Part shown: piece after piece, positions 1 through 6,053 of the stretch
Position numbering within the stretch: position 1 is the first letter of the stretch
Layout: every line of letters starts with the position of its first letter
NCBI GenBank assembly: GCA_018713405.1
Contig: DVOR01000210.1
Location: forward strand, 1-26,087
Reading direction: 5' to 3'
DNA: 26,087 nt
Source of the DNA: Candidatus Spyradenecus faecavium
GTDB lineage: Bacteria > Verrucomicrobiota > Kiritimatiellia > RFP12 > DVOR01
Program-made: the position numbers and the translations under genes
The notes under the pieces: generated by a model
Databases searched by the model: none
What the model was told of the DNA's origin: nothing
What the model saw: only the letters and a program-made list of their open reading frames with translations

Positions 1-201
1 GGGCCACTCCAATACAAGATGGTCGCCATCGGCAAGCCCATCCTCGCCAAGCCCGACCTCCCGCACGACGAAGCCCTCCGCGTCCTCACCGCCGAGCTCA
101 TCGCCCGCTTCGAGCAGGTCATCCGCATGGCCCCCGAGCAATATCTCTGGATCCACCGCCGCTTCCGCGGCATCCCCCTCCCCGCCGACGTGGAGCCCTG
201 A
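1..201 (+). CDS. LpxL/HtrB-like lipid A acyltransferase, C-terminal end (partial)
   Basis: The frame is open from the window edge to a TGA at 199-201, so only the last 66 codons are present. The end PEQYLWIHRRFRG closely resembles the C-terminus of LpxL/HtrB family acyltransferases, where a Pro-Glu-Gln-(Trp/Tyr)-Leu-Trp-x-His-Arg-Arg block follows a helix like the one seen here (ELIARFEQVIRMA). Family members are inner-membrane-associated enzymes that add secondary acyl chains to Kdo-lipid A or related glycolipids. The catalytic HX4D motif lies upstream, outside the window, so activity cannot be judged. The HNH gene starts two bases after the stop, suggesting one transcript. The assignment rests on a short tail only; another acyltransferase of the same superfamily is possible. 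Confidence 0.7.
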   Translation, partial: GPLQYKMVAIGKPILAKPDLPHDEALRVLTAELIARFEQVIRMAPEQYLWIHRRFRGIPLPADVEP

Positions 202-202
202 C

Positions 203-496
203 GTGTCCTGGTACACTCCCGCTGACGACGCCCACATCCGCCGCGAACGCGAGCGCGCCCGCGCCCTCCGCGCCACCCCCTGGTGGCAGGCCCAGCTCGC
301 CAAAGGCGAATGCCACTACTGCCACAAACACTTCCCCCCCGACAAGCTCACCATGGACCACATCATCCCCGTGGCCCGCGGCGGCACCTCCACCAAAGGC
401 AACGTCGTCCCCGCCTGCTTCGCCTGCAACCAATCCAAAGCCGCCACCACCCCCGCCGAACAGATCCTCGCCCAGCTCTTCCCCGACGAGGAATAA
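203..496 (+). CDS. Small HNH endonuclease
   Basis: A 97-residue protein starting with GTG at 203, one base after the preceding stop, which suggests translational coupling. It shows a full HNH signature: a CHYC pair (C37, C40), the D52-H53 core in MDHIIPVARGG, N67, and the second pair in ACFACNQSK (C72, C75, N76). In this family the two Cys pairs bind a structural zinc and the Asp-His with a later Asn/His binds the catalytic metal that cuts DNA. The N-terminal 35 residues are basic and Trp-rich. No methylase, phage or restriction gene lies beside it, so its role is unknown. Stand-alone HNH proteins of about 100 residues are common as housekeeping-like or phage-packaging nucleases. The fold is secure, the function is not. 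Confidence 0.85.
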   Translation: MSWYTPADDAHIRRERERARALRATPWWQAQLAKGECHYCHKHFPPDKLTMDHIIPVARGGTSTKGNVVPACFACNQSKAATTPAEQILAQLFPDEE

Positions 497-589
497 GCGC
501 CTGCCTGGGAAACCGCCGATTCCGCCGATTGGGGCAGATTCGGGGCGTGCTCCCGCACGCAGGACTGCTAGGATAGGAAACCGCAGAAG

Positions 590-677
590 CGCAAGGGATG
601 GGCACGGTAGTGAGGCCCGCAGGGCCGAACGGTGAAGTGCCCAGCCCCTTGCGCCCCTTCGCGTCTTCGCGGAAAAG
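590..677 (-). repeat. Dispersed 88-bp repeat, copy A (inverted relative to copy B)
   Basis: The reverse complement of 590-677 aligns by hand without gaps to 1943-2030, with about 78 of 88 bases identical. The repeat starts CTTTTCCGCGAAGACGC and ends CCCTTGCG in the copy B orientation, and contains short GC-rich inversions such as TTCGGCCCTTCGGGCC (copy B). It lies between the HNH gene and the lipoprotein gene and carries no credible coding frame. It resembles REP-like intergenic elements. A hairpin (GCGTGC, loop TCCC, GCACGC) sits just before it at 545-560. Confidence 0.8.
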
Positions 678-783
678 GGGGCGCGGCCAAGCCTCCAACT
701 TTCCCCGGACGCCATCGCGTTGCTTGACGGGGCTGCGTGTGGGATGGGCTAAACTAAAGCCATCGATAGGAGAACGAACGCAA

Positions 784-957
784 ATGGCGGTGAACGTGTT
801 TGGCTTGACGCTTGGCGCGGCGGCGATGCCCACGGCGCAGGGCAACGCCGTGCGGACGGCGTTCGTGTGGGATCCTTCGGAGCCCGTCGCCACGCGGCCC
901 CTGGTCCTGCGCGCCAATTGGGCTGAAACGTGTGGGTGTCTCTTTCTGGAGAAATGA
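784..957 (+). CDS. Possible 57-residue ORF coupled to the lipoprotein gene
   Basis: The frame begins with ATG at 784 after an AGGAGA at 768-773 and ends with TGA at 955-957, one base before the GTG proposed for the lipoprotein. The product starts MAVNVFGLTLGAAAMP. This opening vaguely recalls the beginnings of LA_2272-type surface repeat proteins, so it may be a broken N-terminal piece of one. It could equally be a leader that delivers ribosomes to the next start. A TGCTTGACG at 721-729 may be a -35 element, but no well-spaced -10 follows it. Base composition up to about 930 is GC-rich like the surroundings, unlike the gene that follows. I do not recognise the peptide and coding status is uncertain. 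Confidence 0.3.
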   Translation: MAVNVFGLTLGAAAMPTAQGNAVRTAFVWDPSEPVATRPLVLRANWAETCGCLFLEK

Positions 958-958
958 T

Positions 959-1705
959 GTGCAACGAGTGGTGTTTCTGCTTGGGATTTGTTTTATGATG
1001 GCGGGATGCCTTTCCTCTCTTCAGTCAGGGGCAGAGGAGGGGCGTCCACTGGTCGTGAGGGATGGGCTCATCTGTAACCTTGCCAGCGAACACAGTGTGT
1101 CGATTGAAGGTGACCCTCGCCCACGGTTGCCATATGAGGTACACAGAGGGCTTTGCCTAAGCCTTCTTTCGTGTTCGATAGGAAATGGGAAACCAGGGGA
1201 CGAACTGTTTGTCTCCCATGGGGGAGTTTCTGTTGGTATTGCGTCTTTTTCAGATTCACTGGTGGGTGTCAGCGCGGCACTTTTCAATTCTGCTGTCGAC
1301 GCATATGGTGTGATGGCAGGTCTTTGGGTTGGTGCGCATGAAATGTCAGGAGTGATGATCGGAGGCATAACCGGCTTTCCTCTGACGGGGCGCCCTACCA
1401 TTACTGGCGTGCATGGCATACAAATCGGGTTACTTAATGCAGCAGTAGCAGCTTGGTTGCAAGGCGGCATTGTCAATACGATGGCGGGTTTTTCATATAG
1501 TGTGCAGGTCGGGGTGCTCAATGCTGCGCGTATAGGAGGGTCCGGCACTTCATTTTTAGGGGGCGAAGGCCTTCAGATAGGCTTGCTCAATATTCTTGTA
1601 AAAGGCAGTAAAAAATCTCGTCCCTGGGGACAACAATGGCAGTTTGGCCTGTTGAATCGCACCACGTCCGGATGGTGGTTGCCTCTCACCAATTTCGGTT
1701 TTTGA
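959..1705 (+). CDS. Lipoprotein with LA_2272-like surface repeats
   Basis: A 248-residue product. The GTG at 959 is chosen because GGAG at 948-951 lies 7 nt upstream and it gives a clean lipoprotein signal: QR, a hydrophobic run VVFLLGICFMMAG, then Cys17 in a lipobox-like MAGC. The C-terminal half carries four [IVLW]Q[IVF]G[LV]LN repeats at about residues 154, 182, 205 and 227, spaced 22-28 residues, and ends LPLTNFGF. Such repeats and endings are typical of LA_2272-type surface repeat proteins found in Leptospira and PVC-type bacteria, whose function is not established. The gene is visibly AT-richer (mid-50s % GC in lines I counted) than its neighbours and is bracketed by two inverted 88-bp repeats, so acquisition by transfer is plausible. 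The family call is by motif only. Confidence 0.65.
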   Translation: MQRVVFLLGICFMMAGCLSSLQSGAEEGRPLVVRDGLICNLASEHSVSIEGDPRPRLPYEVHRGLCLSLLSCSIGNGKPGDELFVSHGGVSVGIASFSDSLVGVSAALFNSAVDAYGVMAGLWVGAHEMSGVMIGGITGFPLTGRPTITGVHGIQIGLLNAAVAAWLQGGIVNTMAGFSYSVQVGVLNAARIGGSGTSFLGGEGLQIGLLNILVKGSKKSRPWGQQWQFGLLNRTTSGWWLPLTNFGF

Positions 1706-1772
1706 GAGATGCGCAAGACTCAGCGTCACGGCGGCTTTTCTGCGTGCGGTGGTTGGATGCCCCGTAGAACGG

Positions 1773-1819
1773 CTCCGGCGTCGGCTTGAATGTACGCTAA
1801 GCCGACCGGAGGGCCTTTT
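1773..1819 (+). terminator. Hairpin with T-run after the lipoprotein gene
   Basis: CTCCGG-CG-TCGGCTT (1773-1787) pairs with AAGCCGA-CCGGAG (1799-1811), 13 pairs with a 2-nt bulge and an 11-nt loop. CCTTTT follows at 1814-1819. An overlapping alternative stem AGGGCC/GGCCCT spans 1810-1829. This probably ends transcription of the lipoprotein gene, 68 nt after its stop. The short T-run makes it a moderate candidate. Confidence 0.5.
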
Positions 1820-1837
1820 GCGGGGCCCTGAAAATTG

Positions 1838-1869
1838 TGCTTGCGTTCTGGGTGAAGGTGTGCTATAAT
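1838..1869 (+). promoter_or_regulatory. Orphan promoter TGCTTGCG-N17-TATAAT
   Basis: A -35 TTGCGT at 1841-1846 and a perfect TATAAT at 1864-1869 are separated by exactly 17 nt, with an extended -10 TGC directly before the box. No protein gene begins within the next 390 bases; the predicted transcript starts near 1876 and runs into two hairpins at 1884-1913. It matches the tRNA promoter at 2075-2106 and the citrate synthase promoter at 5973-6004. Confidence 0.65.
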
Positions 1870-1883
1870 TATTGGCATTCTTT

Positions 1884-1913
1884 GTCGGACTCTCCGACGA
1901 ACCCGTTGGGTTC
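1884..1913 (+). ncRNA. Two adjacent hairpins behind the orphan promoter (candidate small RNA)
   Basis: GTCGGA-CTC-TCCGAC (1884-1898) is followed without a gap by GAACCC-GTT-GGGTTC (1899-1913) and then CCTTTTG. Both are perfect 6-bp stems with 3-nt loops. With transcription starting near 1876, this predicts a very short structured RNA, the second hairpin and T-run acting as a weak terminator. It could also be an attenuator for read-through into tRNA-Arg. No known RNA family is recognised. Confidence 0.3.
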
Positions 1914-1942
1914 CTTTTGCCGTGCGGCCATGCCGGGCGGCG

Positions 1943-2030
1943 CTTTTCCGCGAAGACGCAAAGGGCCGCAAGGGCTTGGGCGCTTCGCCGTTCGGCCCTT
2001 CGGGCCTCTCTGCCGCGCCCATCCCTTGCG
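1943..2030 (+). repeat. Dispersed 88-bp repeat, copy B
   Basis: Partner of copy A at 590-677 in inverted orientation, about 78 of 88 bases identical by hand alignment. It lies in the 467-base gene-free stretch 1706-2172. That stretch also holds the terminator-like hairpin at 1773-1819, the orphan promoter with hairpins at 1838-1913, and the tRNA promoter at 2075-2106. Open frames crossing it are compositional artefacts. Confidence 0.8.
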
Positions 2031-2074
2031 GTTTTTCCGTTTTCCCGGGACAGGATTGTCGGGGGAGCGGATTT

Positions 2075-2106
2075 TGCTTGCGTTGGGGGCGTGCGCTTTG
2101 TATAAT
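2075..2106 (+). promoter_or_regulatory. Promoter of tRNA-Arg (and possibly macA)
   Basis: TGCTTGCG at 2075-2082 contains the -35 TTGCGT (2078-2083). A perfect TATAAT lies at 2101-2106, with a 17-nt spacer. The predicted start near 2113 gives a leader of about 60 nt before the tRNA. No separate promoter is visible in the 18 nt between the tRNA and macA, so the same promoter probably serves the export genes. Confidence 0.7.
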
Positions 2107-2172
2107 GCGGCGCGTGTTGGGTGTGGAAAAGGCTTGAGGGTTGGGGGAAAGTGTGGGATACTTGTTTCTGAG

Positions 2173-2248
2173 CGCCCTGTAGCTCAGTGGATAGAGCAGC
2201 GGTTTCCTAAACCGCGTGTCGCAGGTTCGATTCCTGTCTGGGCGACCA
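2173..2248 (+). tRNA. tRNA-Arg, anticodon CCU
   Basis: The cloverleaf reads as a 7-bp acceptor (2173-2179 with 2238-2244), a D arm GCTC/GAGC, and an anticodon arm GCGGT-TTCCTAA-ACCGC. The T arm is GCAGG-TTCGATT-CCTGT. The anticodon CCT decodes AGG as arginine. The discriminator is A at 2245 and CCA is encoded at 2246-2248. Pair 6-67 appears as U-U and the outer T-stem pair is G-U; all other stems pair normally. The macA start lies 18 nt downstream. No repeat of the tRNA 3' end is seen that would indicate an integrated element. Confidence 0.95.
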
Positions 2249-2266
2249 TCTTTTCGGGAGACACGC

Positions 2267-3538
2267 ATGAAGCAGGCGATTTGGATTGTGGTTGCGTTGG
2301 CCGCGTTGGGCGGCGGGGCATGGTGGTGGCTGTCGCGCCCGAAGGGCGAGGCGGCGCCGGTGGCGTACAAGACGGCGGCGCTCTCGCAGGGGCAGGCGAC
2401 GCAGACGATCCGGGCGACGGGGACGATCGAGCCGGAGGACCTCATCGACATCGGCGCGCAGATCACGGGGCAGATCATGGCCTTCGGGACGGACGTGGAT
2501 GGGCGCGAGGTGGATTATTGCTCGGTGGTGAAGAAGGGGCAGCTGCTGGCGCGCATCGACGACGTGACGTACAAGGCGGAGGTGACCATCGCGAAGGCGA
2601 CGTTGGCGAGCGCGGAGGCGCAGTTGGCGAGCGCGAAGGCCGACGTGACGCAGGGGACGGCCAGCCTGCGGCAGGCGGAGCGGGATTGGGCGCGCGCGCA
2701 GAAGCTGGGCGTGGGGGCGGCGCTGTCGCAGAAGGATTACGACGCGTATCAGAGCGCGTATGAGGTGGCGGCGGCGAACCTGGACGTCTCCAAGGCGCAG
2801 GTGGCGCAGGCGGAGGCGGCCATCGCGCAGGCGCAGGCGCAGCTGGAGAAGGCGGAGCGGAACCTGTCTTACTGCGACATCCTGTCGACGGTGGACGGGG
2901 TGGTGATCGACCGGCGCGTGAACATCGGGCAGACGGTGACGGCGTCGATGAGCACGCCGTCGCTCTTCCTGGTGGCGAAGGACCTGCGGAAGATCGAGAT
3001 CTGGGTGCCGGTGAACGAGGCGGACATCGGCGCGATCAAGGTGGGGCAGGAGGTGCGCTTCACGGTGGACGCCTTCCCGGACAGGAACTTCACGGGCACG
3101 GTGGGGCGGATCCGCCTGAACGCCTCGATGACGTCGAACGTGGTGACGTACACGGTGGAGGTGACGACGGACAACCCGGATGGGTTGCTGCTGCCTTATC
3201 TGACGGCGAACGTGAGCTTCGTGCTGGCGGAGTCCGCGCCCGACGCGCTGTTGGCGCCGGTGGCGGCGACGCGGTGGCGGCCCGAGGGGTGGGAGGCGCC
3301 GCCGGAGCTGGCGGGGAAGGACCTCCTCTTCGTGCAGGACGCGCAGGGGCGGCCGCGGGCCGTGCCGGTGACGCTGGGCGTAAGCGACGACGTGCGCGTG
3401 GCCGTGACGGCCGAGGACCTGGCCCCGGGCGACGCGGTCATCACCGGCACGATGACGCCCATCGAGGTGCAGCAGGCCTCGGCCGCGGGCAAGAATCCCT
3501 TCCTGCCGCAGCCGCCGCAACGGCGCAGGCCCCGCTGA
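2267..3538 (+). CDS. macA: MacA-like periplasmic adaptor (membrane fusion protein)
   Basis: A 423-residue RND/ABC-type membrane fusion protein. The ATG at 2267 is chosen because GGGAG lies 6 nt upstream and it begins directly with the anchor helix QAIWIVVALAALGGGAWWW. Upstream in-frame codons fall inside the tRNA. Next come a lipoyl-like half domain with GTIEPEDLIDIGAQITGQI, a long Ala/Gln/Lys-rich coiled-coil hairpin (about residues 105-200, with many AQ and AKA steps), and the second lipoyl half with STVDGVVIDRRVNIGQTV. Beta-barrel and membrane-proximal domains follow. In the MacAB system it links an inner-membrane ABC transporter to a TolC-type outer-membrane channel. The ATPase and permease genes follow at once; no TolC gene is in the window. 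The substrate is unknown: peptides, lipids, siderophores or drugs are possible. Confidence 0.9.
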   Translation: MKQAIWIVVALAALGGGAWWWLSRPKGEAAPVAYKTAALSQGQATQTIRATGTIEPEDLIDIGAQITGQIMAFGTDVDGREVDYCSVVKKGQLLARIDDVTYKAEVTIAKATLASAEAQLASAKADVTQGTASLRQAERDWARAQKLGVGAALSQKDYDAYQSAYEVAAANLDVSKAQVAQAEAAIAQAQAQLEKAERNLSYCDILSTVDGVVIDRRVNIGQTVTASMSTPSLFLVAKDLRKIEIWVPVNEADIGAIKVGQEVRFTVDAFPDRNFTGTVGRIRLNASMTSNVVTYTVEVTTDNPDGLLLPYLTANVSFVLAESAPDALLAPVAATRWRPEGWEAPPELAGKDLLFVQDAQGRPRAVPVTLGVSDDVRVAVTAEDLAPGDAVITGTMTPIEVQQASAAGKNPFLPQPPQRRRPR

Positions 3539-3547
3539 GGAGGCGTC

Positions 3548-4249
3548 ATGGGCACGCCGTTGATCGAGCTGCGCGGGCTGCAGAAGGCCTACCGTCTGGG
3601 CGACGTGGACGTGCCGGTGCTGAAGGGCATCGACATGGAGATCCACGAGGGGACGCTCCTGGCGCTGATGGGGCCGTCGGGCGGGGGCAAGTCCACGCTC
3701 ATGAACATCCTGGGCTTCCTGGACGTGCCGACGGGCGGGCAGTACCTGCTCGACGGGCGCGACGTGACGACGCTGTCGGCGAACGCGCGGGCGGACCTGC
3801 GCAACGAACGCATCGGGTTCGTCTTCCAGAACTTCAACCTGCTGGCGCGCACGTCCGCGCTGAAGAACGTGCTCATGCCGCTGGAGTACGCCAAGCGGCG
3901 GCAGAGCGCGCGCGAGGAGCGGGCGTGGGCCGAGAGCCTGCTGCGGCGCGTGGGGCTGGGCGAGCGGATGGATTACCAGCCCTCGCAGATGTCCGGCGGG
4001 CAGCAGCAGCGCGTGGCCATCGCGCGCGCCTTGGTCAACCGGCCGAAGATCCTCTTCGCCGACGAGCCGACGGGCAACCTGGACTCGAAGACCTCGGAGG
4101 AGGTGCTGCGGATGTTCCAGGAGCTGAACGAGCAGGAGGGCATCACCATCGTGCTGGTGACGCACTCGGCCGAGGTGGGGGCCTTCGCGAAGGAGGCCTA
4201 CCACATCAAGGACGGGCTCATCGTGGGCGGCACGTACACCGAGAAGTGA
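3548..4249 (+). CDS. MacB-like ABC transporter ATPase
   Basis: A 233-residue ABC ATPase of the LolD/MacB/FtsE class. Walker A is GPSGGGKST (residues 42-50), the Q-loop lies in FVFQNFNLL, the signature is MSGGQQQR (148-155), Walker B is ILFADEP (168-174) and the switch is H206. A strong GAGGAGG overlaps the macA stop and sits just before the ATG at 3548, so the genes are coupled. It powers the permease encoded next, from the cytoplasmic face. In E. coli MacB the ATPase and permease are one polypeptide; here they are separate genes, the commoner arrangement outside Proteobacteria. The adjacent adaptor favours MacAB-type export over LolCDE lipoprotein release. Confidence 0.92.
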   Translation: MGTPLIELRGLQKAYRLGDVDVPVLKGIDMEIHEGTLLALMGPSGGGKSTLMNILGFLDVPTGGQYLLDGRDVTTLSANARADLRNERIGFVFQNFNLLARTSALKNVLMPLEYAKRRQSAREERAWAESLLRRVGLGERMDYQPSQMSGGQQQRVAIARALVNRPKILFADEPTGNLDSKTSEEVLRMFQELNEQEGITIVLVTHSAEVGAFAKEAYHIKDGLIVGGTYTEK

Positions 4250-4259
4250 GGGAGCGGGG

Positions 4260-5633
4260 ATGTTTTTGCTTGCACAGATCGGCTCGGCTTTCGTCTCGCT
4301 GCGGCGCAACGTGCTGCGGTCGTTGCTGACGATGCTGGGGATCGTCATCGGCGTGGCGGTGGTGATCACGATGATGGAGATCGGGGCCGGCGCCTCGCAG
4401 TCCATCCAATCCTCCATCTCGAACATGGGCACCAACGTGCTGATGATCTGGCCGTGGGCCACGAAGACCGCGGGCATCAGCTCGGGCTCCGGCGGGGCGG
4501 TGACGCTGACGGAGGACGACTGCGCGGCCATCCGGGCCGAGTGCCTGGCGGTGGAGGCCGTCACGCCCTCGCTGTCGCGGCGCGGCATCCAGGCCATCGC
4601 GGGGAACCGGAACTGGACGCCCTTCTCGGTCTATTCCGGGAACGAGGAGTACTTCACGGTGCAGTCGTGGGGGACGCCCGACAGCGGGCGGTACTTCACG
4701 GCGCGCGAGGTGCGCACGGCTGCGTGCGTGGCCGTCATCGGGCAGACGGTGAAGCGCGAGCTCTTCCCGAACGAGGACCCCGTGGGCAAGGACCTGCGGC
4801 TGAACAGCGTGCTCTTCCGCGTCATCGGCGTGTTGCCCATCAAGGGCGCGAACATGATGGGCATGGACCAGGACGACACGGTGATCGTGCCGTGGACGAC
4901 GATGCGCAACCGGCTGTCGCGCTCGGGCAGCTCGGCCACCGGCGCCTCCGGCTCGAGCTCCTCCACCACCACGGAATCCGACACGTCGGACGTCTATCCG
5001 GCGGTCTCGGCCACCACGTACCCGGAGAAGGACTCGGTGCAGGCGGAGAACTACCTCCTGCCCGTGCGGTTCAACAACATCAACCAAATCACCGCCTCCG
5101 CCAAGACCTCGGAGCAGGTGCCCGACGCCATCGCGCAGATCACCGAGGTGCTCCGCCGGCGCCACGGCATCCAGCCCGGGGAGGAGGACGACTTCGTGAT
5201 CCGCGACATGTCCGAGATGCTCAAGACGCTCACCTCCACCAGCGGGCTGATGACGAGCCTGCTGTTGATCGTGGCGATGCTCTCGCTGGTCGTGGGCGGG
5301 GTGGGCATCATGAACATCATGCTCGTCTCCGTCACCGAGCGCACGCGCGAGATCGGCCTGCGCATGGCGGTGGGGGCGCGCGGCAGCCGCATCCTGACGC
5401 AGTTCCTCACGGAGTCGGTGCTGCTCTGCCTGCTGGGCGGGCTGATCGGCATCGGGGTGGGGCGGTTGGCCAGCATCGTCATCGCGAACGTGCTGGGGTG
5501 GCCGGTCAGCGTCAGCCTCGGCGCCATCCTCATCTCCGCGGGCGTCTCCGCGGCCATCGGCGTGGTCTTCGGGTTCTACCCCGCGTGGCGGGCCTCGCGC
5601 CTCAACCCCATCGACGCCCTGCGCCATGAGTGA
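4260..5633 (+). CDS. MacB-like ABC transporter permease (FtsX family)
   Basis: A 457-residue inner-membrane permease. It has the family layout: an N-terminal amphipathic region and first membrane helix (NVLRSLLTMLGIVIGVAVVI), a large periplasmic domain (about residues 40-320), then three C-terminal helices. The conserved block RTREIGLRMAVGAR follows MNIMLVSVTE, and the protein ends YPAWRASRLNPIDALRHE. GGGAG before the ATG at 4260 and the 10-bp gap from the ATPase place it in the same operon. The periplasmic domain contains a Ser/Thr-rich low-complexity stretch at about residues 220-245 (GSSATGASGSSSSTTTE), which looks like a flexible insert. With the adaptor and ATPase it should form a MacAB-type pump; the outer-membrane partner must be encoded elsewhere. 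Confidence 0.9.
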   Translation: MFLLAQIGSAFVSLRRNVLRSLLTMLGIVIGVAVVITMMEIGAGASQSIQSSISNMGTNVLMIWPWATKTAGISSGSGGAVTLTEDDCAAIRAECLAVEAVTPSLSRRGIQAIAGNRNWTPFSVYSGNEEYFTVQSWGTPDSGRYFTAREVRTAACVAVIGQTVKRELFPNEDPVGKDLRLNSVLFRVIGVLPIKGANMMGMDQDDTVIVPWTTMRNRLSRSGSSATGASGSSSSTTTESDTSDVYPAVSATTYPEKDSVQAENYLLPVRFNNINQITASAKTSEQVPDAIAQITEVLRRRHGIQPGEEDDFVIRDMSEMLKTLTSTSGLMTSLLLIVAMLSLVVGGVGIMNIMLVSVTERTREIGLRMAVGARGSRILTQFLTESVLLCLLGGLIGIGVGRLASIVIANVLGWPVSVSLGAILISAGVSAAIGVVFGFYPAWRASRLNPIDALRHE

Positions 5634-5652
5634 GGCGGACGCGAAAAAAAGA

Positions 5653-5681
5653 TTGCGGAAGCCGAAGGGATATGGTATTAT
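5653..5681 (+). promoter_or_regulatory. Promoter of the small basic protein gene
   Basis: TTGCGG at 5653-5658 and TATTAT at 5676-5681 are spaced 17 nt, with an extended -10 TGG. The predicted leader is about 57 nt and ends in the strongest Shine-Dalgarno of the window, AAGGAGG at 5731-5737, consistent with high expression. Confidence 0.6.
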
Positions 5682-5744
5682 CTTCCCACTTTTTCTTTTA
5701 TGCGGGGTTCAGAAACCCCTGACACAACGTTAAGGAGGTTCGAC

Positions 5745-5900
5745 ATGAGCCAGCACAGAAGTCTCAAAGGTTCGGGCAAGATCACGGCCAAGCGCAACGT
5801 GCTCAAGCGTTTCGAGCGCATCAACCTGCTCATCAAGCGCGGCCAGTGGAAGGAAGGCGACCGCGGCCAGGGTCTGCGCAAGACCATGCCCGAGGCCTAA
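5745..5900 (+). CDS. Small basic protein of the Chlamydiae/Verrucomicrobia type
   Basis: A 51-residue, Lys/Arg-rich protein (MSQHRSLKGSGKI..., then KRNVLKRFERINLLIKRGQW). It resembles the small basic protein family described from Chlamydiae, Verrucomicrobia and related phyla, whose members share the MS.HRS start and the RNVLKRFERI core. Its function is not established; size and charge suggest RNA or ribosome association, which is inference. The ATG at 5745 is chosen because AAGGAGG lies 7 nt upstream; the upstream in-frame ATG at 5700 would put that Shine-Dalgarno inside the gene. It is monocistronic, with its own 17-nt-spaced promoter and a hairpin terminator after the stop. It is the best taxonomic pointer in the window. 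Confidence 0.8.
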   Translation: MSQHRSLKGSGKITAKRNVLKRFERINLLIKRGQWKEGDRGQGLRKTMPEA

Positions 5901-5922
5901 GCGCCCCGACCGGGATACTCAG

Positions 5923-5953
5923 GAGGCGCCGCGCACCCGCGCGACGCCTCTTT
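5923..5953 (+). terminator. Rho-independent terminator after the small basic protein gene
   Basis: GAGGCG-C-CGCGC (5923-5934) pairs with GCGCG-A-CGCCTC (5939-5950) around an ACCC tetraloop, 11 pairs with one C-A mismatch, followed by TTT. It begins 22 nt after the stop codon. The T-run is short, so termination may be partial. Confidence 0.6.
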
Positions 5954-5972
5954 GTGCGCAGGGCGAGGTTTT

Positions 5973-6004
5973 TGCTTGCGCGACGGGGGGATGCGTGGTA
6001 AGAT
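5973..6004 (+). promoter_or_regulatory. Promoter of the citrate synthase gene
   Basis: TGCTTGCG at 5973-5980 contains -35 TTGCGC (5976-5981), then a 17-nt spacer and TAAGAT at 5999-6004 with an extended TGG. The predicted start near 6011 leaves a leader of about 43 nt with GGAGAG at 6039-6044 before the ATG at 6054. Confidence 0.6.
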
Positions 6005-6053
6005 TGGCCCCCGTTTTTCTATCAACGACGACACATCACGGAGAGCACGCAGC

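Noticed and set aside
497..560. Hairpin at 545-560 as terminator for the HNH gene
   Set aside because: The stem is 6 bp with a 4-nt loop but no T-run follows, so it is mentioned but not called.
598..957. Longer version of the small ORF starting at 598
   Set aside because: The extra 62 codons lie largely in the 88-bp repeat and have no Shine-Dalgarno. Only the part from 784 is kept, with low confidence.
2173..2248. tRNA-Arg as attachment site of an integrated element
   Set aside because: No integrase is nearby and I found no direct repeat of the tRNA 3' end in the window.
1837..2763. Plus-strand frame of 308 codons crossing the tRNA
   Set aside because: It runs through the repeat and tRNA-Arg and then out of frame over macA, so it cannot be a gene.
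2207..4597. Long open frame on the minus strand opposite macA and macB
   Set aside because: The predicted protein is Arg/His/Leu-rich nonsense without domains, while the plus strand holds three intact transporter genes. It is a by-product of high GC at third codon positions. The same applies to minus-strand frames at 6036-8480, 8991-10328, 16077-18335 and 23557-25233.
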